A stretch of DNA of 64,000 nt from Linnemannia schmuckeri. Taxonomy: Eukaryota > Mortierellomycota > Mortierellomycetes > Mortierellales > Mortierellaceae. The DNA lies in the NCBI GenBank assembly GCA_029449235.1, contig JANATG010000012.1, forward strand, positions 1 through 64,000, given 5' to 3'. Both the position numbers and the translations under genes were made by a program. Position 1 is the stretch's first letter; each line of letters opens with the position of its first letter. Shown here piece by piece: positions 10,118-20,500 of this stretch. The notes beneath the pieces are model-generated. The model was not told the origin of the DNA. It did not search any database and saw only the letters and a list, made by a program, of their open reading frames with translations.

Positions 10118-10320
10118 TGCAACATATTAGGTTTAAAGTCCACCTTAGTTAGTCATTTCTCATCACTCTTATTCACCTCTGACTCTTCTATGATACTAGA
10201 CCTAGAAACCTAGTTACTCCCTTGTATATATAGATGTACCGTAGTAATAACATCAATCATCACTGCTTCAATCCTCGTCTCTTGTCCCTGCTTTCACTGG
10301 TCCTACCTTCTGCTGTTGCA
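10118..10320 (+). repeat. 3' LTR of the chromovirus
   Basis: 203 bp, matching the 5' LTR by eye, and followed directly by the CAATT target duplication at 10321-10325. Confidence 0.95.
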
Positions 10321-10480
10321 CAATTGTTGCGCAGAGCCAGGCTCCGGGTCGGACTGTGACTGGCGGATGGTGTACTGAAGAATTTGGTCTGTAGTCCCCT
10401 TTACTTCCAAATGCCTCCTTTGTACTGTTTGTCAGAGAAATAAAATTGTGTACAAAAAAAAAAAAAACTTTTCGCGCCAC

Positions 10481-10905
10481 GGGCGGGCGAGCCCACCAAG
10501 TTGGTAAAGCTTCCCCCTCTCAGCGCGAGGGTCGTGGGTTCAGACCTACGAAGATACGCTCAATTAGGATTTGACGGTATTGCGCTAGTCTCCCCTGTCC
10601 AGGAGGCCTGAGATGAAATAGTTCTCAGACGCACACAAGTGCATGGACAGAGTGAGTATGCCCACTATATGGCTACGTAACTCTGGTGATGAGCCAGTCG
10701 GAATGCCGTGTGGAGCCTGCCAACAACGGCGGACCGCTTAGACCAACCTTTCCAGTGCTCAAGTACATTCTGTCGGGTAACCGGCTTCCTGCACAAGCAT
10801 ACTAAAATGCCTCTGTGCAAAATAAGTACGCGCACCTAGTTAAGACTTAGATTAAAAAAATATCGTGTACTGCACAGATAGGCCATGTCAGAGGCAATTC
10901 TAGAA

Positions 10906-10947
<42 letters not shown>
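10481..10947 (+). mobile_element. tRNA-derived SINE with poly-A tail and 14-bp target duplication
   Basis: About 467 bp including a 40-base poly-A tail (10908-10947). It is flanked by ACTTTTCGCGCCAC at 10467-10480 and 10947-10960. The head looks like a tRNA. There is an A-box-like CCACCAAGTTGG (10493-10504), a 5-bp stem CCCTC/GAGGG enclosing a 7-base loop TCAGCGC, and a B-box-like GGTTCAGACC (10537-10546). A-to-B spacing is 44 bp, as in an ordinary tRNA. No ORF is present. It lies exactly at the junction of the LINE poly-A and its flank. The body (about 10555-10907) is unfamiliar to me. Confidence 0.75.
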
Positions 10948-10949
<2 letters not shown>

Positions 10950-10960
10950 TTTCGCGCCAC

Positions 10961-12389
10961 CAATTTTTTCGGAAAAAAGAAAAAAAAAAAGCCAACTTTT
11001 TCTCTTGTTCTTTGCTTTGCCCAAACCATTCTCGGTTCTCGCTGTTCTTTGAATAAAGCGTTTCAGTGCTCTTTAGCCACTGTCACCAATACCACTTCCA
11101 CTACTGTCTGACGCAAGATGCGAGAATAAAGCTGGCGTCAAGTTGACTATGGCATAGAGGGTATTGCAGAAAATATTACATGTAAGGTTCTGCATTTCTT
11201 TTCGATTTTCAAGATCTTTTCCCACAGGCAATACCGCCTCAGGTAAAGCAATGAAAAAGTCTGGCTGTTTTTTTTCTCGATTCTTTCTTGAACTCTGCGT
11301 AAAAGAGTGAATAATAAGGCCAGAGTCAACGCGGAGATACAGAAGGAATAGTGAGCAGGCGCTTTTTTTGTTTTGTGCGCAGTTGGATCAACTTGACAAC
11401 TAAATCAAAAAAAATCGCGACATTTTTTTTCCCCGGAGTCATGGAAAAGTGCTCAGCAAGGAGTGTATGCACGGATGATTGGAAGGAGACGGGAATGACA
11501 CCAGAGGACATTGTTGTTTCCTTGCGGGTTTTTGAAAAGGTGTTCACTCGGAGTATAGGGTATGGGACACAAAGGATGAATTTGTTCCTTAGCGTGGTAA
11601 CTCAGACGGAGATGGATTTTGCCGGATCGACCAGGGGTACACACATGAGAGGAAATGACCGCATTGATGTTTCCTCTCGCGCGTGTTCATCTGCGTTGTT
11701 GCTGTTCTCTGTTATCCAAGTCCACACTCTTTCCTTCTTGCTGGGATCAAAGAAGCCTGGGTAGCGTGGATCTTCGATTGAGTATGGTCGCTGTCGTTTA
11801 ACTTTTTCTCTTTGAGTTGAGTGGAGACAACTCGGGTATTGGAATCCTTCAGATAAATCCTCTGCAATTTAGCCCGATTAGTATGAAGATGACTGTCCAA
11901 CTGGATGCGATACATTCGGGATGTGAAAATAATGCAGGATGAACTGGAAACATGCAAAAAAAAAAAAAAAAAAAAAAGAGATCGTCCAGTCCATTCGCCT
12001 TTCAATTGTTTTTGTTTCCTGTGTTCCACAACGACGTAATGCCCGGATGATTGAATTGCCCAGCACAGTCAGGCGAACGAAGTAAACAATACAGGCGCCC
12101 TCAGTTTTCCTTTCCTCCTTTTGACCCTTCCATCGCTACAACTACCACTGACGCTCATTACCACGTCCTGTCAACCTATCGCCATCAGCATTAATCACCC
12201 CTCCACGCGACGTATAAAACTGAAGCAGTCCCCCCAGCCCTGCTCCGCAGCCCCTCCTCCCTCTCCTCGCATTACAAATACCTACAACAACCAGATTTTC
12301 ACCTTCGTCTCCTCTTCCCTTACTCCTATCATCTCTTCTTTCTCCAACACCTACCCCCTCGACACGACTGTTACAAGTAATACACAGAG
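10961..12389. other. Intergenic DNA upstream of the ceramidase gene
   Basis: I see no supportable gene. ORFs near 11351-11764 (+) and 11326-11547 (-) have no recognisable family and overlap each other. A 22-base A-run lies at about 11956-11977. A TATA-like GTATAAAA (about 12211) lies roughly 180 bp before the ceramidase ATG, in C-rich DNA that is probably the promoter and 5' leader. Confidence 0.5.
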
Positions 12390-13271
12390 ATGGCGCCGAC
12401 GGTGATCGCAGCAGGCAGCTCAGCAGCATTTGACCGGCTTGGATACTGGTCCCCCAGCACCTCCTCCGTGGACTGGTGCGAGAGCAACTACGTCGTCTCC
12501 TTCTACATCGCTGAGTACCGTATTCTTCCTTCCTCCCTTTTTTTAACCCTTTGTAGTTCTGAATCTTGGTCTTGTCGAGGATGGACGACATGAAAATATT
12601 TCTTGATAACCAACCTAACCATACACCATTTTTTTTCTTGCCCGTGTTTGTGTTTGGGCGAAATAGATTCTGGAACACGATCTCAAACGCGGCATGTTTT
12701 GCAGCAGCGGCGGTTGCATACCACTTCTTTCCGGGGGTTAAGGAGACCCGGTTTAGATACCTCTTTGGGACCTTTTTCCTTGTAGGGCTCGGGTCTGTGC
12801 TCTTCCATGGCACCCTTCGTCACAAAATGCAGCTTTTTGGTAAACATTCTTTTTTTTTTTTTTTTTTTTTTTTTTTGAGAACGTCATTTTGTGATTGCTC
12901 ATCGCGCTATGGTCCTAGCGCGCGTTTTTTTTTCCTTATGATTTTCTCACTTGGACTGACTGCCAGCTTACCACATAGTATTTTTAATGTTCTCGACCTT
13001 TTACTTCTTTACCTGGGGGAGTAGATGAGTTGCCGATGCTGTATTCTGCGACGATTATTTTGTATATCCTAGTCGAGGCCAAGCATGGACCCCAGGGCCA
13101 ATGGTTCCCTCTTCTCCTTGCAGCGTGGTTAGGTAAAGAGAATTGATCTCATTTCTAGTTTGTGTGTGTTTCATATCACTGGTGTATGATCAAATTAGTT
13201 CACAACTGATGTCAAAGAAAAACATGTGTTTCATTACCAACACCAATACGCCACCATCACACACCATCAAC

Positions 13272-13303
<32 letters not shown>

Positions 13304-13911
13304 CTTAAAATAACTGAAGACCGTTGTACCTGCATTCTAACACCCTCATGTCCACCCCCTTCTCTTCTCTCTTATCCATACGCGCATGAGCAGTTACAAC
13401 AACAATAATCTTCTCAACAACCACCGGTCAAATCCAATTCTACACCTTCCAATCAACCTACACAACTCTCCAATTCGCCATGATCTACTACCTCCGAATC
13501 CTCCACGTCCAACAGCGCACCCTCAAAGGCCCGAATCCCGCCATCTCCACCCTCATCCGCCGTGCTCTAGGCTTCGCTTTATTCGCGGTATCCATCTGGT
13601 TGATTGATTTGAGGGCCTGCGAGTTTGTGAATGGGTTGACGCAAAAGTCGGTGTTGAGATGGAATTTGCAGTTGCATGCTTGGTGGCATGTTTTCTCGGC
13701 CTGTGCGTTGTACCATGCGACGATGTTGGTCATTTATTACCATTTTGATGTTAGGACCAACCTTGGATACTTTGCCGAGAAGGCTGGTACTACTGGAAGT
13801 CAACACCAACAACAACAACGACAGGAACAACAGCAACACCAGCAGCCGTATGTCGCCCATTGGATGGGCTTCGTTCCTGTGATCCGACTCCGTCATTCCA
13901 AACAGGTGTGA
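12390..13911 (+). CDS. Alkaline ceramidase (YPC1/YDC1/ACER family)
   Basis: Exons 12390-12514, 12667-12839, 13025-13132 and 13394-13911, with phases that agree; 307 residues. The enzyme hydrolyses (phyto)ceramide to a long-chain base and fatty acid in the ER membrane. The opening GYWSPSTSSVDWCE is the family signature. GSVLFH supplies the Ser and His, FDELPML the Asp and HAWWH two His that correspond to the zinc and catalytic residues known from human ACER3. Several hydrophobic helices span the protein. The tail has a Gln/His-rich insert (about 270-285). Exon 4 begins in repetitive CAA-rich DNA, so its acceptor (13393) is the least certain join. SUR2, the enzyme that makes the phytosphingosine moiety, is convergent and 613 bp away. 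Confidence 0.9.
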
Positions 13912-14524
13912 AATAAGTCCAGTATCTCCGCTGCAGGATACACCACCGCATACACACATATCTTCTCTCCTGTCGATGCAAGATGACGAGCTCCCGATCG
14001 GGGACGAACAAAAGCAGGAGGCAGCTGGTACCTCCGAGCTACATGATGCACACACACACAGGGTCCTTATTTCCTTTATTTTAAAGCCCTCCTCCTCTCC
14101 TATCTTTCTCACTTCTCTCTCCTGTAGTTTCTCGCACGTACATTATCACATCATATATGCCCGCGTATTATTTTTTCTTGCATATTTTTTTTCTTATGTT
14201 TATTCTCATCTTTTTTTGGCGATTAGTAATAAAACGAGGGATTAGGATATTGTAAACAACGAGAGATAGAGAGTAGAAAAAAAACGTGGTTGATTATGAA
14301 AAGAGAAGATGAGGGGATATAGGTGTTGAAAAGAAAAAAAGAAAAAAAGAAAAAAAGAAAAAGAGTTTTTGTACAGAAAAAGGGAATGTGTGAATGGATG
14401 GGGATATTACAAGATTATTAACACAGGTGCCATAAGCAGCAAGAGGGAGCGCAAAGAGAAAGAAAGTGCGCGCGTACGACAAATATAAAGAGTAGAAAAG
14501 TGAAAAGACTACAGAGACCCTCAT
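13912..14524. other. Convergent 3' flanks of ceramidase and SUR2
   Basis: No gene seen. The stretch is AT-rich, with T-runs and, at 14331-14363, an A-rich AAAAAG-type repeat. It presumably holds both 3' untranslated regions. Confidence 0.6.
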
Positions 14525-17500
14525 TTAAAGAGCCTTGCCCTGTCCCTTTCCAGAGACATTGCCATTGTCGACACGAACACGGGTCGCAAGGAGCTCGCGG
14601 TAACCGGGAAGCTCAACCGCAGTCGTCGTCGCCGACAGCGTTTGTTGTGTTGTTGTTGCTGAAGCGCCACTGGTCGAGTTGCCATCAAAACCAACAGAGG
14701 AAGGTGTGCGACGAAGCACAGATCCTGCAGGTCCACGCAACTTCTCGTCGTTCTCCTCATGACTGTCGTTTCCACTGTTGTTGCCGCTGCTGTGGACATC
14801 CTCGTCCTTGTTGTGGATAGGCTTGGCTCCGATTGCGACGGCCTCGTTGTTGGTCAGGGTCAAGGGCGAGGTCTTGGAGTTGTTGAGGGCAGACAGACGG
14901 GCCGCCTTACGCTCCTCCTTCATCTTTATAATCTTGTTGGCCTCCTCACGCGACATGTGTGTGCCCAGAACGTGATCCCAGATGGTGCCAAAGGGCTGAG
15001 AGAAGTTGCTCTTGATACCAAAGTTCTGGTGATGAATGTCATGGCTAATAGTAAGAGAATAAAGGGTGAGAAGGAAGGATGGAGGCAAAATGGATGAGAG
15101 GGTTGGTTAGTGTCAAATCTTAAAATGAAAAAAAAAAGAAAATGCAGGAATGTGACGAAAAATTGCATAGCATGTCCAAGAGGACAAAGACTTACTAGTC
15201 AGCGTTGTTCCAGAAGAGGGTCTGGAGAGGGTTGAAGGGCAAGTTGTATCCACAGTGATCATCAACGGTCTTCAAGGTCGAGAAGGAGAAGAAGACCAAG
15301 GCACCACGGTTACCCATGCCGCTGAGAAGGAAGGCTAGCGAGGCTCCAACACTGTCCATCAAGAAGCCCTCGAAGGGATGGTTGTAGAGGGCGCCAAAGG
15401 AATAGGTGACATAGAGACGGTGGTGGCGCGAGTGGAAGTGCTTGTAGAGATATGGCACGTTGTGGAAGAGACGGTGGAGGAAGTACTGCCATGTGTCAAG
15501 GAAGCTCATGGCTAGGAAGAAGCGGGCGGCGGTCTCAAGGTAAAAGTAGGCAATATGGGCCATGGTTTGGATGGTGGTCTGAGTAAAAACAGTCTGGAGC
15601 CCTGCAAGGGTAATAAGCGAAGTAATCCACGTCTGGTATTTGGCCAGAGAGGCCTCGTCGTCAAAGATCATATCCGAGTCATCTGCAACGACCACAATGA
15701 ATCCAAGGGCAGTCTAGAAAGGCAAATAGTCGAGAGCACGCAAAGATAATCGCAAATAAAGATGTTGGTTAGTATCCATGTAAGTTTTGGCAATGGACAA
15801 TAATATAAATGAAATGCCAACTGTTAAACCAGGCGAGCAGGCAGGGACCCTGACTCCCTTGTTATTGTTCGTCCAAAAAAAACAAACAAACAAGAGAATG
15901 AGAGAGAATGCGCACTTAAGAATTCATAAGCACGAGCTGTATGTCGTCCGACACGTAAGTACGGACAGTAATAACAACTGCAAGGAAAAGGGCTCTGAAG
16001 AAATGACCGAATGTTGTCCCGGCGGAATTGAAAGCAGCGACTCGAATTCGATACCAGACCTTGATCTTTTTTCATTTTTTCTATCCGCACCCTTATCGAA
16101 TGCGAATAAACCCCCAAGAAGCTTCAAGCAGCACACAACAAAAAAAAGACGCCGCGAAGATGACAAAAAGGGAAAGCGCAGCACAGTGCCTGTTATCCAG
16201 GAACACTAAAGAATGAGGATCCCCTTTTTTTTTCTGCCATGTCTCTCGACTTTGCCCTTTTCGATCAATCTTTTTATCGCGTGAATGGCAGTCCCTCGGT
16301 GCGTCCTGCTCAGAGAGCAAGAAAGTCTATTCATTCCCTCCTTGCCAACCTATGGGCTTTTTTGTTCATTCTTCTCCGCCTTCTTTTTGACCCATCTTGT
16401 GCCCAACGGTCGACAGCCTTTTTCTTTCTTCTTGTGCTCATCCACGTATGAATCGGGTGAGAGACGGTGAATGAAATTGATGAAAACTGGACGCGAGAAC
16501 AGCCCAGCAGAATAGCACAAATCGAGGTGAACCACAGCCAGCGTGGAGACATGTTTTGTACTTTTGTGTCGTCTGTATTCCCAATAAACCCATTGTGTTT
16601 CATGCTCTTATTATTGTTGTTGTGTAAAGACTGATGTCGTTGTTGCAGTTGTACTTCTTGTGGGTGGGAGTAGGTCCTGGGAGGTCCATAAAAAATGTCA
16701 TGGATGGACGACTTCATCGTCCCGTGCCCCTGCCCCCCTGCGCTGCACACTCCTCCTCCTCTCTCTGCTTCCTCTTCATCTCTTTCTCTTGTTTCTGTAT
16801 TGTCTGGTCGCCCTCTCTCCAGCCCACGTCCCTTCTCATGCTCGTTTCCCCCTTTATGAATGGTGTTTGTCTACTCTTTCCGCTGCTGCTGCTGCTGTTG
16901 TTCCCCGATAGCGTTTTCTGTGGTGCATTACTATCCCGTTTCCCCCTTTTCGCCTCCTGTCCAGTCCAGTCCAGTCCAGTCCAGTCCTGTCTTCTCCCAC
17001 AGACCTCTTTGCTTTGACAATAAAGATAAAAACACGAGAAAAAAAAACAGGCAAACGAAAAACACGTCAAGACAGCGAGGATCTTTTTCTGGTTTGGATC
17101 CCTTTTTTTGTCTCTTCATTCAGTCGTACACTGCTTCCCTCTTCTCTTTTCTCTCGCTCCGTTACTTTGTTTGTTTTTGAAAGGGGGACGGAGGTGAGGA
17201 ATGCTTTGTTGTTGTGTTTGTCGTGTCCTTTGCTGAGAGAAAAAAAAAAGATATAATTCTTGTTCTGTTGCCGTGCAAGTTGCTGTTGTTATGTTACCTG
17301 AAGAACCTGCTGGACGATGACAGCCTTGATGACCTCAGGGAGCGAGACTCTGTTGCGGGTTTCCTCTTCCTTGTCGTGGATCCTGTACTTTTCGAACCAG
17401 GGGTACTCTTGGAGGGAGATCCAGTGGAAGAAGAGCGAGTAGGCCCAGTAGACGATCAGAGGCAGCAAGAGGGCCAGCGACTGGTCGCTTATGAATGAAA

Positions 17501-17528
17501 ACAACGGGCCTTGAACCGTAGGTGCCAT
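14525..17528 (-). CDS. SUR2: Sphinganine C4-monooxygenase (SUR2), fatty acid hydroxylase superfamily
   Basis: Exons, in coding order: 17528-17298, 15713-15196, 15044-14525; 422 residues. The enzyme adds the C4 hydroxyl that turns dihydrosphingosine or ceramide into the phyto form, in the ER, using a di-iron centre. The three histidine boxes are present: HRLFH, HSRHH and HDIHH (the last spans the exon 2/3 join). Exon 1 has the hydrophobic start and the RNRVS...VIKAVIVQQVLQ segment typical of SUR2. The C-terminal ~120 residues are low complexity and make it longer than yeast SUR2. Intron 1 is 1584 nt, far longer than the other introns here, and contains a (CCAGT)5 microsatellite. Protein continuity across it (VLQ then TALGF) fits the family, so I see no missing exon. 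Confidence 0.92.
16961..16985 (+). repeat. (CCAGT)5 microsatellite in SUR2 intron 1
   Basis: Five perfect tandem CCAGT units, then CCTGT. They lie inside the long first intron of SUR2. Confidence 0.95.
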
Positions 17529-20500
17529 GGTTGTCTGTTGCTGTTTATCGGGAAAGAAGTAGGGTTAAGAGGGTGAGGGAGGGAGGGAGGGAAGGAAGGA
17601 AGGAAGGAAAGAAAGAAAAAAGTGGGAGCCTGGTTGGGTTCTGTGGTCGGTGCTTTTTTTCTTCCTGGTCGAAGCGTATTATTCCAAGAGCAACGAGAAA
17701 GGTTGGGGGTAGGAATGAGAGGAATGAGTTGTCGTCGTTGTTGTTGGTGTGTTGTCCTGACTATTTGTTGATGTTGGATGGCAAGAGATGAAGTTGAAGG
17801 GAGAAGAGAAAGTAGAGAAAAAGAGAGAGAAGAAGAACAGAGAAGATAAAAGGAGAATAAAAATGACGAAGTGAACAAAAAAGAAGTGAAAAGAAAAAAA
17901 GAAACGGCGCCGCTTTTTTTCCTGCGGTTTAAATACTGACCCGCGGCAGCAGTCGGTCAGAGACAAGAGACAAACAAGTCAGCTCCAGTCGACTTACATG
18001 CCTACCATGCGATGTCGATTTAAAAATATGGGTTCAGCTTCAATTGAATGGGGGGCTGGAGTTGAAATTGTGTATTGAATTGGAATCAATAGCAAATTGC
18101 AGGACACATATGAATATGAACAAAGGGAAGAGAGGACGATGACATGGCAATGGGCGCACAAACAACTATATTCAAACAAGTCAGGAACCGGTTTAGGGCC
18201 CTTCCGCTTCTTATATTATTTTTTACTTTACTCTTCTTGTCTACTTCAACCCTCTCGCATGTATTATTCATCCGCCCTTTCCTTCACTCTCTCACTCCTA
18301 TTGTTCATTTGTTCACTCACTCAGGTCCATCTATTCCTCTCTGTGTGTTCAAAGGCTGAACCAACAACCGACAACAATAACAGCAAGTAGCTTATCTTGC
18401 GGCACATTCCTCTCCATCTGACACTCCCCATCATCCCTGCTCTAACTGCCCTATCCCCCCTTCCACAACAACAATGCCAAATTGAAAGAAGAGAGGCCAT
18501 TTGCTTCGCCTAAATAATAGGCCCATTGTTCTGGCTCAAATCACATCTCTTCTATCTCTCTTACCTTTTATGCTTGGGTCAATTGAACGCACCCTTTCGT
18601 ACCCAGGGATTTCACTTTTGTCACCTTTTATCCTCTCTCAAAAACGATCTGTGTGAGGTGCGTTCATTTCTTTTTTTTTTCGTTTTTTTCTTTTCTTTTC
18701 ATTTCGACTGTCCCATGCGCAGACGACAATGAACCATCCATCTCGCGGAGGATTGAATGTGACAACAAACATACAGAGAGCAAAAGCAACTCTCTGCATA
18801 CAGAACAATTACAACAACAACAATAATACGAACTCTACTTTTCAACAATGTTGTTATTGATTTATGAGCAATTGAATGAATGAATGAAATCCTGTCCGTC
18901 TCCTTTCCTTTATCCTCGGACCTCCACTACCACGCAGCTCCTTCGTCTCTCTACTATTCCTCTTCCCTCTTCCCTCCCCTTCCTTTTTTCCATTCCTACA
19001 GCTCCACTTATGTCCCTCCTGCTGCCCCTTGTCTCTCGTCTTGGCTCGCCTTTATGCTTTTGCCTATTTTGTCTTGCCATGATTTTTTTTTGTGTTCAAG
19101 CATACATACGTCTTTTGAGGCAGTTTGGCTCAACCCCTTCACTGTTCGTTCGTCATTCTACCTTGCACAGAAAAAAGCCCTTGCTTGGGAAGTTGTGATG
19201 TTCTAATAGCTCCATCCAGTCCATCTATCGTGCATTGGCTATTTGCCTTTCTTTCCTGCACGCCCGCCTGCCTGCCAAGTAGGTATCCTTTTTTTTTGTT
19301 GCGTGGCATATTACTCGTGCCGAAACAAGAAAAAAAAAGCTCCTCAATTGTTGTTTTGTTTGTGCTGGTGGTACCCTTTTTTGTACCTGCCTCGTTGTAC
19401 AGAATAGACATCCACGCCGAAAAAAAAAATAAAAAAAATAGGAAACTGCGCTTTGTTCACTTTGAAGGCTTTGTCCCTATTTCGTTGCTTTCGTCACTTG
19501 TCCTTTGTCCCTCTATGACTTGCTTGTATGGACGGTATATGTCCTTAACAAATAATCGCCGCTTTGAGTGTGTCATCATTTCAAAGCAACTCTATCTTCC
19601 AAGAAAAGAAAAGAAGCAACAGTGGGTGCATATTATAGTCAGCGGTAGTATACATTCCTCTTCTTCTATTATCCCCTTCCCTTCCCTACCTTAAATTGAC
19701 TACGCAGTTTATGATGGAGATACGAGTGAAAACAAAAAAAAAAAATGCCAAGGCAGCTCGTTCCCCTCGTTTTTGGATTTTTGGGGAGGATGAAAGTGAG
19801 GAGACTAAAAACAAACAGCAGGTAGCTAAAAAAAAAAAAATCTACGATAGCCAATTTATGCTAGGGGTTGGAAGAGGGAGGGGAAAACAATCCTGCGTGC
19901 CAATGTGTTCGACTGTTACGGTTGCTATTCTCACCACCCACGCGTGTGCCGCGCGCAGGCTGAGGGAAGGGAGTGGTAACAACCAATGCCTTACAAAATT
20001 CCTGTTTTTCCACACCCATGGGCAAAGCAGTAAAAAAGGTGTTAAATAAAGATAACCACCCTCTCTCTCTCTCCCATCCCGTCTTTGCTCAAGACAGAAA
20101 GTGACCATGCAAGTTGCAACAGTCTAGCAAATCCTGCATGTTTAATCGATCCCAGAGATCCAGTCCTCTATTCCTTGCCTCACTTGCTCACTCTCGTACC
20201 TTAGCAACCCCTGGACATATGTTCAATTGTGGCAGGATTACCGACCGTTGCCTTATCTCATGAGAGCGAGGCTGAATCCTTTCTTGGCAAAAAAAAAAAA
20301 AAAAAAAATCTGGAACGTTGTGTATGTGTCATGTTTCAACCTCTGCTACCAACTCTTTCGTCAACAACGACAGGCATGAAAAACAGCCCTCGTTAATATT
20401 CATTATCGGCATGGACAAAAAGTATAATTAATCATAAAAACGAAAATGCTGGCGTTCATGCCATGGTACATACAGTACATACGAGGAACAGCCATTGCCA

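Larger units (their letters stand above)
4408..10320 (+). mobile_element. Complete chromodomain Ty3/gypsy LTR retrotransposon (chromovirus)
   Basis: Two 203-bp LTRs that look identical by eye (TGCAAC...GTTGCA) bound an internal region with primer site, gag, pol and polypurine tract. It is flanked by the 5-bp duplication CAATT (4403-4407 and 10321-10325). Domain order in pol is protease, reverse transcriptase, RNase H, integrase, chromodomain, which places it among the chromoviruses of Metaviridae. Both ORFs are intact and the LTRs do not differ, so the insertion is recent and the copy may be autonomous. It landed 45 bp past the LINE stop codon, in the LINE 3' untranslated region, at a site that read ACAATTGT before insertion. 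Confidence 0.95.
1..10467 (+). mobile_element. Non-LTR retrotransposon (LINE), 5' part outside window, interrupted by a Ty3/gypsy element
   Basis: The element enters from the left edge as an open reading frame, ends in a stop at 4361-4363, and continues as 3' untranslated DNA. That DNA is split by the chromovirus at 4408-10320 and resumes at 10321-10453. It closes with an AATAAA-like motif (about 10438-10443) and a 14-base poly-A tract (10454-10467). The RNase H plus Cys/His region of the ORF and the terminal poly-A are what one expects of a fungal LINE. The reverse transcriptase and endonuclease would lie left of the window. The 5' end and its target duplication cannot be seen. Confidence 0.8.

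Noticed and set aside
10454..10467. Short A-run as a simple homopolymer
   Set aside because: It follows an AATAAA-like motif at the end of the LINE 3' UTR, so it is read as the LINE poly-A tail.
12142..12813. 223-codon minus-strand frame over the ceramidase start
   Set aside because: It is antisense to a well-supported ceramidase exon and is Arg-rich, a shadow of C-rich coding and leader DNA.
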